DNA from: Umezawaea sp049997955
GTDB lineage: Bacteria; Actinomycetota; Actinomycetes; Mycobacteriales; Pseudonocardiaceae
Length of the DNA stretch: 64,000 nt
Reading direction: 5' to 3'
Assembly: GCA_049997955.1 (NCBI GenBank)
Contig: JAEBDY010000016.1
Coordinates: 186,001-250,000 of the forward strand
Shown one piece after another: positions 9,470 to 18,489 of this stretch. Both the position numbers and the translations under genes were made by a program. Below the pieces are notes generated by a model. It made no database searches. It was not told the DNA's origin and saw only the letters and a program-made list of their open reading frames with translations. Every line of letters begins with the position of its first letter. Positions within the stretch are counted from its first letter, which is position 1.

Positions 9470-9504
9470 ACCGAAAGACCGCACCGGATCCAGGAGCGAA
9501 CGCG

Positions 9505-10485
9505 ATGCCCGAACTGATCACCACCGACACCGCAGAGCTGGAGTTGACACCGTCCGACACCGCTCAAGTCGAACGCCTGGCACGTGAGTTGTGCTCCGAC
9601 GACCGGGACCGGGTGGACGCGCCGGAGTGGGTAGGCCGCGCCAGGGACGCCTGGGACGAGGCCCCGCTGTCACTGCGGCGCGGGGTGCGCCGATTCCGGC
9701 GGCACTCAGGCTCTCACGGGGTGCTGGTGATCCACGGGCTCCCTACCGACGACACCGCGCTGCCCGCCACACCGTCCGCACCGGACTCGGTGCAGCGCGA
9801 GCCCACCGTCGCCGCGGCGGTACTGGCGATGGTGGCCTGCGGACTCGGTGACCCGATCGCCTACCTGGCCGAGAAGGCGGGTGCCCTCGTGCAGGACGTC
9901 GTCCCCGTGCCGGGCAAGGAGAACTTCTCCGGCAACGCCGGATCGGCGCTGCTGACCTTCCACAACGAGAACGCCTTCCACCCCCACGAACCCGACCACG
10001 TCCTGCTGCTGTGCCTGCGCGCCGACCACGACCGCACCGCGGGCCTGCGCACCGCCTGCCTGCGCGAAGTGCTGCCCCTGCTGCACGAAACCACCCGCGA
10101 CGCACTGTTCGCACCCGAGTTCGTCCTCCGGCCGCCGCCCTCCTTCGGCGCCGACGACACCGCCCGCGCACCACAACCGCTGCTGTTCGGAGCGTTGGAC
10201 GACCCCGACATGCGCATGGCCCAGATAGCCACCACCCCGGTCACCCCGCGAGCCGAAACGGCACTGGCCGAACTCGCCCACGCCTTCGACACCGCCGCCG
10301 GCACCACCCGGCTGGCACCCGGCGACATGGCCGTCATCGACAACCGGGTCACCGTCCACGGCCGAACCCCCTTCCGCCCCCGCTATGACGGAGCCGACCG
10401 CTGGGTGCAGCGCACCTTCGCCGTCACCGACCTCCGCCGCTCCCGCGACCACCGCCCCGACGACGGCTACGTCCTCACCCGATGA
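9505..10485 (+). CDS. Fe(II)/2-oxoglutarate amino-acid hydroxylase (VioC/AsnO-like)
   Basis: 326 residues from ATG 9505, with CAGGAGCGA upstream. LLTFHNENAFHPHEPDHVLL contains the HxE metal-binding pair of the clavaminate-synthase-like clade. The distal His is in VIDNRVTVHGRTPFRPRYDG, whose Arg residues bind 2-oxoglutarate. Length and motif order match the free amino acid beta-hydroxylases AsnO and VioC. It probably hydroxylates an Arg, Asn or Lys side chain, alone or carrier-bound. No NRPS gene is in the window. It sits between a PrnB-like gene and a propeller gene on the same strand. Confidence 0.8.
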   Translation: MPELITTDTAELELTPSDTAQVERLARELCSDDRDRVDAPEWVGRARDAWDEAPLSLRRGVRRFRRHSGSHGVLVIHGLPTDDTALPATPSAPDSVQREPTVAAAVLAMVACGLGDPIAYLAEKAGALVQDVVPVPGKENFSGNAGSALLTFHNENAFHPHEPDHVLLLCLRADHDRTAGLRTACLREVLPLLHETTRDALFAPEFVLRPPPSFGADDTARAPQPLLFGALDDPDMRMAQIATTPVTPRAETALAELAHAFDTAAGTTRLAPGDMAVIDNRVTVHGRTPFRPRYDGADRWVQRTFAVTDLRRSRDHRPDDGYVLTR

Positions 10486-10545
10486 CCCTGGCCACCTATC
10501 CCGTTGGCGCACAACGAAACTCGGCGTGCGGTAGAGGCGAGCGGT

Positions 10546-10567
10546 GATCGGGACATATCACCCGATC
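10546..10567 (+). terminator. Small hairpin after the hydroxylase gene
   Basis: GATCGGG (10546-10552) pairs with CCCGATC (10561-10567) across 8 nt. It may weaken read-through into the next gene or belong to its promoter region. Confidence 0.3.
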
Positions 10568-10608
10568 GATACGTGGCCCGCCCAGGTCACGCATGATTCG
10601 CTCAAGAC

Positions 10609-11880
10609 ATGAACCCAATCCAGGAAGTCGGCCGCGGATCCGGGCTCGACGGCTACCCCTACGCGTTCCACATCGCGTTGGACGGCAACGGACTCAACGG
10701 CTTGGAAGGACGTGCCGGGGTCTGCGTGTTCCACTACGACCCGGTCAGCGGACGGCACACCTCCAGGATCCAGTACTACGACGGCCTTGCGGGCGGGCAC
10801 GCGATCAGCCTCAGCCCTGACCACCGCCTCGGGTTCCTCGGCAACACCGGCCAGCACTTGGCGTTCTACGACACCGCGCGGCCCGAAGAGACCGAGCGGG
10901 TGTCCACGCTGCGGTTCGAGCCGACCGACTCCTCGATCAAGGGCAGCACCCACGCGGTGTGGCTGGACGGGACGACCGGCATCACCGCCGTCGGCGAGTC
11001 GTTCTGGCAGTTCGACGTTGACAAGCTGACCGACGCAGAGAACATCGGCGCACACGGACTGAAACTTCCCCACGCGATCAAGCGCACCGCGTCGGGCCGA
11101 CACCTCGTCTACGGCGGCATGGACCACCCCCGCCGCGGCGAGGCGTGCGAGGTCGGCATCTTCGACCTGGAGAACCGCACGCATCGGGTGGTCGAACTGC
11201 CCGCCACCTGCTGGCACATCGCCACCCATCCGACCGAGGACCGCTTCTACGCGCTGTCCTTCCGCGTCGTCGCGCAGGAGGGCCGCGACTGGCACGAGTG
11301 GGCGATGGCCTATTTCAAGGAGTACGTCTTCGAGATCGACGCCGACACCGGCCGGGTCCTGCGGCACTGGACCGCCGCCGGCGACATCCCCGCCCACATC
11401 AACTCCGACGTCTGCCTCTCCGACCGCGAACTCATCTACTGCACCGGCGGCAGCAACACGGTCATCCTGATCGACCTGACCGATTTCTCCTCCTTCCGAA
11501 TCATCGACGAGCGCCCCGACCTGCGGGAGCAGGTAAAGGCAGGACGCCAAGCCGCACGGCAGGTCCTCGACGTGCTGACCCGCGGCTCGGCCCTGGCGAG
11601 CACGAAGCACTTCCTGGCCGCGCTGCGCGTGAGCCGGGGGACGCTGATCGACGGCGTCTACGCCTGCCAACTCTCCGCCGACCAGACCCTGCTGTTCACC
11701 GCCAACAGGGGCCTCAACACCGTCACCGTCTACGACTACCCCGGGTGCACAGTTCGGCTGCGCGTGAAGATGCCCGATCTGCACGACCACGTCGACGGCC
11801 TGCACCCCTGGTCCGATCCACGCCTCGGCTTCCACCACAGCGCTCTCATCAGCCCTCCACCGAAGGCCGAACGCGCCTGA
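10609..11880 (+). CDS. Beta-propeller protein of unknown function
   Basis: 423 residues with repeated strand patterns such as HAISLSPDHRLGFLGNTGQH, WHIATHPTEDRFYALSF and ACQLSADQTLLFTANRG, as in seven-bladed YVTN/WD-like propellers. His-rich loops could bind metal or substrate. No signal peptide, so it is cytoplasmic. Start at ATG 10609 with a weak ribosome site. It follows the oxygenase by 123 bp and may be an enzyme, for example a lactonase or isomerase, or a binding protein acting on the hydroxylated product. That link is inference. Confidence 0.65.
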   Translation: MNPIQEVGRGSGLDGYPYAFHIALDGNGLNGLEGRAGVCVFHYDPVSGRHTSRIQYYDGLAGGHAISLSPDHRLGFLGNTGQHLAFYDTARPEETERVSTLRFEPTDSSIKGSTHAVWLDGTTGITAVGESFWQFDVDKLTDAENIGAHGLKLPHAIKRTASGRHLVYGGMDHPRRGEACEVGIFDLENRTHRVVELPATCWHIATHPTEDRFYALSFRVVAQEGRDWHEWAMAYFKEYVFEIDADTGRVLRHWTAAGDIPAHINSDVCLSDRELIYCTGGSNTVILIDLTDFSSFRIIDERPDLREQVKAGRQAARQVLDVLTRGSALASTKHFLAALRVSRGTLIDGVYACQLSADQTLLFTANRGLNTVTVYDYPGCTVRLRVKMPDLHDHVDGLHPWSDPRLGFHHSALISPPPKAERA

Positions 11881-12209
11881 GCATCGACCCCTCCTCGCCA
11901 ACGGTCTTGCAAGTGCGGTACCAGCAGGGATCACGACGTGGCTCGTGCAGTGGATGTCGCGCATCGGACGCGCCGCATCCTTCCGAGTGATGGCGAGCCG
12001 CCGTGATCTCAGTTTTCCTGGTAGTTCGTGACATTGGGCCGCGGAGTGGAATGTCGTCGCGATCCGGTGGGCACAGGAACACGGTTGATCAGTGCGGGCG
12101 GGTGGGGTTCCCGGCGTTTCGACGGTGGCCTGAAGCCGAACGCACAGGCGGAACTGTCCTGGGAGGGCCGGCACGATGTCGGCCCTCCCAGGACAGTGCG
12201 GTACGAGGA
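11881..12209. other. Convergent intergenic region
   Basis: It holds a weak GC-rich hairpin at 11952-11980 behind the propeller gene and the strong terminator at 12153-12197. No gene seen. Confidence 0.5.
12153..12197 (-). terminator. 18-bp perfect hairpin ending the sigma-factor operon
   Basis: Arms 12153-12170 and 12180-12197 pair perfectly across a 9-nt loop, 13 bp after the stop of the leftward gene. It is long and GC-rich without a U-run, the usual actinomycete style. Confidence 0.75.
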
Positions 12210-13244
12210 TCAGATCTTGCCCGCAGCCACGTCGGCGAGGGTCACACGGGCCGTCTTGTAGTTCACCACCCAGGGCTTGGACGGTTCCGCCGCGTCCTTG
12301 ACCGGGATGCCCTCGGAACGGATCGGCAGGCCGTTGTCGGCGTTGACGGTGAGGACGTACGTGGTGCTGCCCCCCTGAATGGCGGGAGCCGCGGTGAGGG
12401 TCAGCGCGGCCTGGCCGTCGACGTCGGTCTCGCCGATGGTCACGTCCTTCATGGTCGCGAGCAGCTTCAGCACACCCGCGCGGACCTCCGCGTCGGAGGC
12501 GGCGATGTACAGCGCGTGCGTGGTGTTGCTGAACAGGTGGTTGTTGATGCGGTTCTCCAGTTCCTCGCCCGTCGGCCGGTCGGGAACCTCCTTGCCGGAA
12601 TTGCGGAACTTCTCCTCGAACTCCGCCATGGCCTGCGCCCACGCCTTGTCCGCCTCGGCGGGGCTCAGGCCGACTCCCAAGGCGTTGCCCGCGGCGGTGA
12701 TCATGTCGACCTTGGCCTTCTCCACGTCGCCGTTCGCGGCGAGGCGGGCCGCCGCCATCACCTTCGCGTTGAACGGCGAAGCGGGCTCGGCGGCGCCCTT
12801 GGCGACCGTGGCCGCCAGGTTCTGCGGCGAGTCGCCGGTGAAGACCCGACCTTGGTCGGTGTAGACGGTGTAGTAGAGCTGCGGCCCGTCCGGCAGCAAC
12901 TTCGTGTTGATGATCAGCGACGCTTCTCCTGGCAGCGTGCCTGCCGCCTTGACCGCGGAGGCCAGCTTCACCAGCGGTGACTCGACCACCACCTGCGGGG
13001 CCGCGTCGGAGGGGCCTGCCGGGACGGTGCCGCCCGTCGTCCCCATCACCACGGCCGTCGCGACGGCCGCCGCGCTCACGGCCGCGACGCCTACCTTGGT
13101 CCAGGACATCCACCGCTTCGGTCGCACGACTGCGTTCACGGGTTCCGCCATCGCCGCGTGCAGCGCCGTGCGAGCACGGTCATAGGCCTCGGGACTCGGG
13201 GACGGCACTTCACGCATGTTCTTCATCAGATCCATTTCATCCAT
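12210..13244 (-). CDS. Membrane-anchored sigma-factor partner (CU044_5270-like)
   Basis: 344 residues from ATG 13244; a GTG at 13259 that overlaps the sigma gene stop is an alternative. The N-terminal 45 residues are cytoplasmic (MDEMDLMKNMREV), followed by one membrane helix (VGVAAVSAAAVATAVVMG) and a large extracytoplasmic domain rich in Ala. This layout matches the CU044_5270-type proteins routinely encoded next to ECF sigma factors in actinomycetes. It probably binds or senses for the sigma factor, although no classical zinc anti-sigma motif is present. Co-transcribed with the upstream sigma gene and ended by the hairpin at 12153-12197. Confidence 0.75.
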   Translation of the reverse strand: MDEMDLMKNMREVPSPSPEAYDRARTALHAAMAEPVNAVVRPKRWMSWTKVGVAAVSAAAVATAVVMGTTGGTVPAGPSDAAPQVVVESPLVKLASAVKAAGTLPGEASLIINTKLLPDGPQLYYTVYTDQGRVFTGDSPQNLAATVAKGAAEPASPFNAKVMAAARLAANGDVEKAKVDMITAAGNALGVGLSPAEADKAWAQAMAEFEEKFRNSGKEVPDRPTGEELENRINNHLFSNTTHALYIAASDAEVRAGVLKLLATMKDVTIGETDVDGQAALTLTAAPAIQGGSTTYVLTVNADNGLPIRSEGIPVKDAAEPSKPWVVNYKTARVTLADVAAGKI

Positions 13245-13255
13245 GGGGTGTCTTC

Positions 13256-13810
13256 TCACGTTGTCGGGACTCGCAACAGCGCGGCCACCTCGGGGGCCTC
13301 ACGCAACGCCTTGCGCGCCTGGTGCAACAGGCGCCGGGCCGTGCCGGCGGGAATGGCGAGCACCCGCCCGGCCTCGGCGACGGTCAGATCCTCCCAGGCG
13401 ACCAGGCCCAGCACTTCCCGCTCTTCCGGTTTGAGCCGAGCCAGTGCACCTCGCAGCTGTGCCTGCGTGTCCACGCGGGCATCTACCGCCGGCCAGGGAT
13501 CCCAGTCGTTCGCCACGTTGGTCAGGTCCGACGCCGGCTCCTCGGGCGGTTCGGACCGCCAGTGCCGCCGCAACCTGTTCAGTGCGACGCCGTACAGCCA
13601 AGGCCTGGCCTCGGGGTACGAACTGTCATAGGTCGCACGGGACTCGTAGGCTGCCACCCACACATCGCCGAGCACGTCCTCGGCGGCCTGACGCCCCACT
13701 CTGCGCGCCAGGTAGTTCCCGATCGCGGCCTCGTGACGGCTGATCATTTCCACGAAGGCAGCGGTGTCTCCACGCAGCGATCTGCCGATCAGTTCCGCGT
13801 CCGACGACAT
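13256..13810 (-). CDS. ECF RNA polymerase sigma factor
   Basis: 184 residues from ATG 13810, with AAGGAG six bases upstream. Region 2 spans about residues 10-85 (AAEDVLGDVWVAAYESRATY; ARPWLYGVALNRLRRHWR), and region 4 about residues 118-170 (ALARLKPEEREVLGLVAWED then LTVAEAGRVLAIPAGTARRL). It directs polymerase to its own promoter set. The adjacent membrane protein suggests control by an envelope signal. Confidence 0.9.
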   Translation of the reverse strand: MSSDAELIGRSLRGDTAAFVEMISRHEAAIGNYLARRVGRQAAEDVLGDVWVAAYESRATYDSSYPEARPWLYGVALNRLRRHWRSEPPEEPASDLTNVANDWDPWPAVDARVDTQAQLRGALARLKPEEREVLGLVAWEDLTVAEAGRVLAIPAGTARRLLHQARKALREAPEVAALLRVPTT

Positions 13811-14235
13811 GAAGCTCCTTGGGTTCGCTCAGCCCTTACACCCCGTCTTTGCCAACGCGCGCCCAAAGCGTTCAGGTTGCCCCACCTCATGACGAACGTC
13901 GCTGGTCAGCGCCTGGCGAACTGCCGGACGAACGAGGCTTGGTCACACGGTCGACCTGCCGTTGCCGAAGCCGGGGCGTTGTACGCGGTCGGCCCGGCTG
14001 AACTCCGATGGCGACCGCGCTGACCGCCGCGAACAGCTCGCACAGGATCTCCTCCCCGGCGTCCAGCGTGACCACCTGGCAGGTACTGCGGAAGTACATC
14101 GTTCTTGCCATCACGGGCATCCGCACGTGCCGCGTTCGGCGGTTCTCCTCACGAGAGGCACCCGAGCGTCACGCTGGCCGACCACTACGTTCACCCGGCC
14201 AACTCGGGCGCTCAGTCTCACAGTTGTCCGGCGGG
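13811..14235. other. Gap with possible coding fragments
   Basis: A minus-strand frame at 13887-14126 (start MRMPVMARTMYFRST) has some codon bias but no ribosome site and no recognised family; it may be a relic. The sigma-factor promoter should lie just right of 13810, but no consensus was identified. Confidence 0.35.
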
Positions 14236-14525
14236 CGGGGACGTCGTGCTGGTCGCCGTCCGGCAGAAGGCGGTGAGCTCGCGCGGCGGCAACGGCTTCC
14301 TGACCGTCGCCGCCGCGCACGCCGCTCTGCTGATGGCCCGGGGTGCCTGCCGGTTGCTGCGCTCGATGCCGGACCAGGGCGTGCTGGCCGTCCTTGATCC
14401 GCGCGTCGCCACCGCTCGCTACAGCGGCTTCATCAGGGCCTCACTCCCGCCGTTCCGAACGATCCACGACCCCGGAGGTGGTCCGTGCCGCCCTCAAGCG
14501 CCTGGGCGAGGCCCAGACCCGGTGA
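14236..14525 (+). pseudogene. dinG: DinG-type helicase C-terminal remnant
   Basis: The plus strand encodes the terminal segment of a DinG/XPD-like ATP-dependent helicase: SRGGNGFLTVAAAHAALLMA, GACRLLRSMPDQGVLAVLDP and RVATARYSGFIRASLPPF. It then shifts frame near 14450 to STTPEVVRAALKRLGEAQTR and a TGA at 14523-14525. Everything upstream, including the nucleotide-binding motifs, is gone. The end overlaps the intact VOC gene on the other strand. Confidence 0.75.
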
Positions 14526-15090
14526 TCCGCTCGACCAACTCGTCGCGGTAGGCCTGAGCGTCCTGCAGTTCCGGTTCGGAGCCGTCGGTCCGTTTGAGCG
14601 CGCCTTCGAGGATTCTCAACGCCTGCTGTTCGTCGCCCTTCGCGTCCGCCAGCCGTGCCGCGTTCTCCATGGCTTTCGCGAGCTTGGTGCGCGCCTCGGG
14701 TTCCTGGGCGGACTTGTTGATCCGGATCCAGTTGCCACCCGGATCCACGACGGCGAACCCGGTGTACCGGTCGTTGCGCAGCCGAGGCCTGGTCATGCGC
14801 GGAATGCCGGAGATGAGCAACTTCCCGTGCACAGCGCGCATCCCCGCCGCGAACGCCTCGAACAACGGCCCGGTGTCCTGCACGATGATCAGGCACGTGC
14901 TGTGCGACTGCTCCGGAACGTGGCCATCCATCCCGTAGAAGTGCAGGTTGATGTCCTCGCGCTGCAAGGCGATGTACGGGTTCGGCCGCGTCTGCCGATA
15001 GGTGAGAGAGAAGCCGAGCATCTCGTAGAAGGACGCGATCTCGTCGATGTCTCGACAGGGCAGGAGCGGAATCATCAGTTCGTTCGCCAC
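14494..15090 (-). CDS. VOC (glyoxalase/bleomycin-resistance) superfamily protein
   Basis: 198 residues from ATG 15090. The paired beta-alpha-beta-beta-beta units of the VOC fold are visible: IPLLPCRDIDEIASFYEMLG, GFSLTYRQTRPNPYIALQRE and later TGFAVVDPGGNWIRINK. A C-terminal helical extension (ARLADAKGDEQQALRILEGA) has a TPR-like look seen in one actinomycete subgroup. Likely roles are binding or detoxification of a small molecule; the substrate cannot be assigned. Transcribed alone. Confidence 0.8.
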   Translation of the reverse strand: MANELMIPLLPCRDIDEIASFYEMLGFSLTYRQTRPNPYIALQREDINLHFYGMDGHVPEQSHSTCLIIVQDTGPLFEAFAAGMRAVHGKLLISGIPRMTRPRLRNDRYTGFAVVDPGGNWIRINKSAQEPEARTKLAKAMENAARLADAKGDEQQALRILEGALKRTDGSEPELQDAQAYRDELVERITGSGPRPGA

Positions 15091-15387
15091 CGCCTGAAGC
15101 TAAGCCCGGATCCGCCGAAACGACACGGAGCTATTTGCTCAAGCGAACAGCAGAACGACTCCCCCAGCAAGAACAACGCCGACACCACGGCGACGACGAG
15201 CACCCGCCCACGCGCGTCCCCGCGTGCTTCAAGGCAATGCGGGCCGATTCCAGCCCCGTGCGACGGGCGCGCAGGTGAGCGCGCCGGCGCGGGTGTTCAG
15301 GCCCGAGCTTATTTCCCCAGCTCACTATGGGTCGAAGTCGGGCACGCGCCCTGTCACCACGACACGGCCATGTCACGGGTCGGCTGG

Positions 15388-15740
15388 TCACCGATTTCTT
15401 CTCCGCGCAGGCAGGGGTGTTCCGGGTGCGGACAAGTCCGGGCTCAGCGCCCGCTTGTCCTTCCCGCGCAGGCATGGTGTCCCCAAGCGCTTGACGAACA
15501 GGTCGGGATCGACGGCGACGCGTTTCTGGGTCTCCAGGATCAGGTGGACGATCAGGCCGTGGCCGAAGCCGTGCACGAGTTGCCGGTCGTCGCCGTCGGG
15601 GTGGTGTGCCGTGCCACGAATCGTGGCTGAGCACGATCATTGCCTCGGCCAGCGGCTCGTCGGCTTCCTTACACAGGGCATGAATCTGGTCCCAGAACTC
15701 CTCGGGGAACTCGGTTTCGTATCCCCCGCAGCCCGCGCCT
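15388..15740 (-). pseudogene. Frameshifted fragment of an unknown protein
   Basis: The minus strand reads GYETEFPEEFWDQIHALCKE then ADEPLAEAMIVLSHDSWHG, and after a frame change HGFGHGLIVHLILETQKRVA and VDPDLFVKRLGTP to a stop at 15388. Both parts have protein-like composition and seem to belong to one gene broken by an indel near 15620. No start and no family recognised. The 297 bp to its left (15091-15387) show no gene. Confidence 0.45.
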
Positions 15741-15809
15741 CATCTTGATCTCGTTCCAGGTCAGAACAGGTCCCGAGACCTCGCCGGTACGCGTGGTCTC
15801 GGCGGCGCG

Positions 15810-16034
15810 GTGGCGGCACACGCCTTGCGCGGCTCCCGGCTCAAGCTGGAGATCATCGGCAGGTTCCCGAACATCTCGGCCGCCTACGACGGGCGGATCG
15901 GCACCGGAGTGCTGCTCGCCGGGGAGGTCGACGAGCCGTTGTCCACTCAGGCCGGTGACTTCGTCGACCTGGCGCTGAACGCGCTGCTCGATCCGGCTGC
16001 GCTGCGAGAACTCCGGGAGACCGTCGTAGGATGA
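15810..16034 (+). CDS. Short unrecognised reading frame coupled to an ArsR-like gene
   Basis: About 74 codons from GTG 15810 (upstream boundary uncertain), encoding SRLKLEIIGRFPNISAAYDG and a helical end (FVDLALNALLDPAALRELRE). Its TGA overlaps the ATG of the next gene (ATGA), so it was translationally coupled. Probably the 3' remnant of a larger gene, because no ribosome site precedes it and the upstream sequence is scrambled. Confidence 0.4.
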   Translation: MAAHALRGSRLKLEIIGRFPNISAAYDGRIGTGVLLAGEVDEPLSTQAGDFVDLALNALLDPAALRELRETVVG

Positions 16035-16600
16035 CCACGGTGGACGTGGCACGGAGGCTGGCCGAACTGGAAGAGCGCGTGGCCGCGCTGGAGGGCGACG
16101 ACCGGGCGACGGTCGAGTTCCCCCGGAGCGAGGACGGCGGCGGCACGGTCGGCTACCGCGGCCTCGTGACGCTCGGTGGCGGCGAGGTGCGCCAGCAGAT
16201 CGACGTGCTCGCCGCCTTGGCCCACCCCGTGCGGGTGGGCATCGTGCGCTCCTTGCTCGTGGACGGCCCGAAGCCGGGATCGGCGTTGCAGGAGGCCGCC
16301 GGGCTGGGGTCGACCGGGCAGCCGTACCACCATCTCAAGACGCTCACCTCGTCCGGCGTCGTGTAGCAGGACAAGCGCGGCAGCTACCGGCTGCGCACCG
16401 CCGCGATCGTGCCCGTGCTGGTGCTGCTGACCGCCGCGTCCGATGTGGCCGGTCACCTGCGGCAGGCGATCTCCCCGCCGACGGGCCCGGCGGAAGCGTC
16501 CCGGTCCACCGGCCGCGACGAGGTCGACGACCGGTTCGCACGCCCCCGCGCGTCGCGGAGCGGGGAGTTCCCCCGCGAGTGTTTTTTCCTTTGCCGTTAA
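16031..16600 (+). pseudogene. ArsR-like winged-helix regulator with an internal TAG
   Basis: ATG 16031 begins a coiled N-terminus (VARRLAELEERVAALEG), then a winged helix (IDVLAALAHPVRVGIVRSLL; TGQPYHHLKTLTSSGVV). At 16364-16366 a TAG replaces what is normally a Glu codon. Reading through continues with the expected wing QDKRGSYRLRTAAIVPVLVL and a stop at 16598. A 111-residue truncated product would lack the wing and probably not bind DNA. GAG to TAG is the simplest cause. Confidence 0.7.
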
Positions 16601-16686
16601 GGGTTTGACACCGCCTCGGGATCTTCTCCAGACTGCGGTCCTTCGCCCCGCTGACTGGGTGGGCGGCGAGCGAACGGGGGAAGTCC

Positions 16687-17703
16687 ATGGCGTTGGTCGA
16701 GGCTGTTGATCTGACGAAGATCTTCCGGCGGCCGGACAAGCCGCCGGGGTTGGCGGGTGCGGTGAAGCACCTGGTCAGCCGGAAGTACGTGGAGAAGGTC
16801 GCTGTCGATCACGTGAACCTGTCCATCGATGCCGGTGAGGCCGTGGCGTACGTTGGGCCGAACGGTGCGGGCAAGTCGACGACGGTGAAGTTGCTCAGCG
16901 GGATCCTGGAGCCGACTTCCGGTGAGGTCCGCATCGGAGGGCTGGTGCCGCAGAAGAACCGGATGGCTGTGGCGCATCGGATCGGCGTGCTGTTCGGGCA
17001 GCGGACGCAGCTGTGGTGGGATCTGCCCGTCGCGGACTCGTTGGCGTTGTTGCGCGATCTCTACGGCGTGGACAGGGCGGTTTACGAGCGCAGGCTCAAG
17101 CGGTTCGACGACGTGCTCGCGTTGGGCGAGTTGATGCCGGTGATCGGGCGGAAGTTGTCGTTGGGGCAGCGGATGCGGGCGGATCTGGCTGCGGCGCTGG
17201 TGCACGGGCCGGAGGTCGTCTACTTGGACGAGCCGACGATCGGGCTCGACCTGACGGTGAAGGACCGGGTTCGGGAGTTCTTCCGGGAACTGCGCGATGA
17301 CGGTACGACGGTGATGTTGACCAGTCACGACCTGGCGGACATCGAGGGGTTCTGCCGTCGGCTGGTGATCATCGACGAGGGGCGGCTGGTGTTCGACGGC
17401 GATCTCGAGGCGGTGAAGGACGAGTTCGCGCGGGAACGGATCCTGCACGTGAGCACGGAGACGGCGGTGGAGTCCGACGTGGTGCGGGCGGCGTTGCCGG
17501 GGTCGACGGTGGCCGCTGGGGAGACTCCGCTGTGGCACGAGATCCGGTTCGACCGGTTCGCGTTGACCGCTGGTCAAGCGGTGGCGGCGGTGAGCGGGGT
17601 GGCCACGGTGGTGGATTTCCGGATCGACGAGCCGGGGATCGAGGACGTGATCCGGCGGGTGTACTCCGGTGATCTCCTGCTGACCTCCGACCCGGCGTCG
17701 TGA
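16687..17703 (+). CDS. ABC-2 exporter ATP-binding protein
   Basis: 338 residues from ATG 16687 behind GGGGGAAGTCC. Walker A is GPNGAGKST, the signature LSLGQRMRADLAAAL and Walker B VVYLDEPTIGLD. The long linker between the first strands (RRPDKPPGLAGAVKHLVSRK) is typical of the ABC-2 subgroup that pairs with two six-helix permeases. It powers export of an unknown compound. The stop overlaps the next start (GTGA). The upstream regulator is disrupted, so control may be lost. Confidence 0.9.
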   Translation: MALVEAVDLTKIFRRPDKPPGLAGAVKHLVSRKYVEKVAVDHVNLSIDAGEAVAYVGPNGAGKSTTVKLLSGILEPTSGEVRIGGLVPQKNRMAVAHRIGVLFGQRTQLWWDLPVADSLALLRDLYGVDRAVYERRLKRFDDVLALGELMPVIGRKLSLGQRMRADLAAALVHGPEVVYLDEPTIGLDLTVKDRVREFFRELRDDGTTVMLTSHDLADIEGFCRRLVIIDEGRLVFDGDLEAVKDEFARERILHVSTETAVESDVVRAALPGSTVAAGETPLWHEIRFDRFALTAGQAVAAVSGVATVVDFRIDEPGIEDVIRRVYSGDLLLTSDPAS

Positions 17704-18488
17704 AGGCCTACCTCGCGCTGGCGCGGACGTCGGCGAAGAACGCGCTGACCTACCGGATGTCGTTCGTGCTCGGCCTGTTCGGGGTGGGCTTCCAGCTCGT
17801 GGCGCTGCTGGCGGTGTGGCGGGTGCTGCTCGACGACGGCCCGGCGGTCAACGGGTTCACGTGGCCGCAGATGCGCGGCTACCTGCTGGTGGCGTTCGCG
17901 TCGGGAGCGCTGGTGGGGCTGTTGGCGGACTTCCGGATGGCCTTCCGGATCCACAGTGGACTGGTGGCGCTGGACATCGTGAAACCGGTGCGCTACCAGG
18001 AGGCGCGGTTCGCCGAGGTGTTGGGAGCGGTGTGGATCGAGCTGCTGGTGGTGCTCGGCGTGACAGGGGTGGCGGTGGCGTTGACCGGCCCGGTGGCGTT
18101 GCCGCCGGGTGGCGAACTGGCACTCTTCCTCGCGAGCATGGTGCTGCTGGTGCCGTTGAAGTTCCTCGTGGTCTACCTGTTCACGCTGGCGTCGTTCTGG
18201 ACGCAGAACTACGTGGGGGTGCAGTGGGCGCGGATCGCGATCGTGAACCTGCTGTCGGGTGCGCTGGTGCCGCTGGCGTACCTGCCGGGCTGGCTGGAGG
18301 TGGCGGCGTCGTGGTCGCCGTTCGCCGGGATGACGTCGACGCCGGGGCTGATCCTGATCGGCCGGGCGGTCGGGGCCGACGCGGTGCGGCTGGTCGTCGT
18401 GCAGCTGGTGTGGGTGGTGCTGCTGTGGTTCGGCGCGAAGCTGCTGTGGCGTACCGCGCTCAAGCAGCTGACCGTGAACGGGGGCTGA
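17700..18488 (+). CDS. ABC-2 permease subunit 1
   Basis: 262 residues from GTG 17700, overlapping the ATPase stop by 4 bp. Six hydrophobic segments are evident, such as MSFVLGLFGVGFQLVALLAV and WIELLVVLGVTGVAVALTGP. Sequence style and gene order fit the PF06182-type half of a heterodimeric exporter membrane domain. The substrate is unknown. Confidence 0.85.
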   Translation: MKAYLALARTSAKNALTYRMSFVLGLFGVGFQLVALLAVWRVLLDDGPAVNGFTWPQMRGYLLVAFASGALVGLLADFRMAFRIHSGLVALDIVKPVRYQEARFAEVLGAVWIELLVVLGVTGVAVALTGPVALPPGGELALFLASMVLLVPLKFLVVYLFTLASFWTQNYVGVQWARIAIVNLLSGALVPLAYLPGWLEVAASWSPFAGMTSTPGLILIGRAVGADAVRLVVVQLVWVVLLWFGAKLLWRTALKQLTVNGG

Positions 18489-18489
18489 C

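Noticed and set aside
8321..11880. Assigning the cassette to a known antibiotic pathway
   Set aside because: No NRPS, carrier, regulator or resistance gene is linked, and the PrnB-like match is by eye only; a named pathway would be invention.
16031..16600. Reading TAG codons as recoded amino acids
   Set aside because: Intact genes in the window end with TAG and the affected genes show other decay, so nonsense mutation is simpler.
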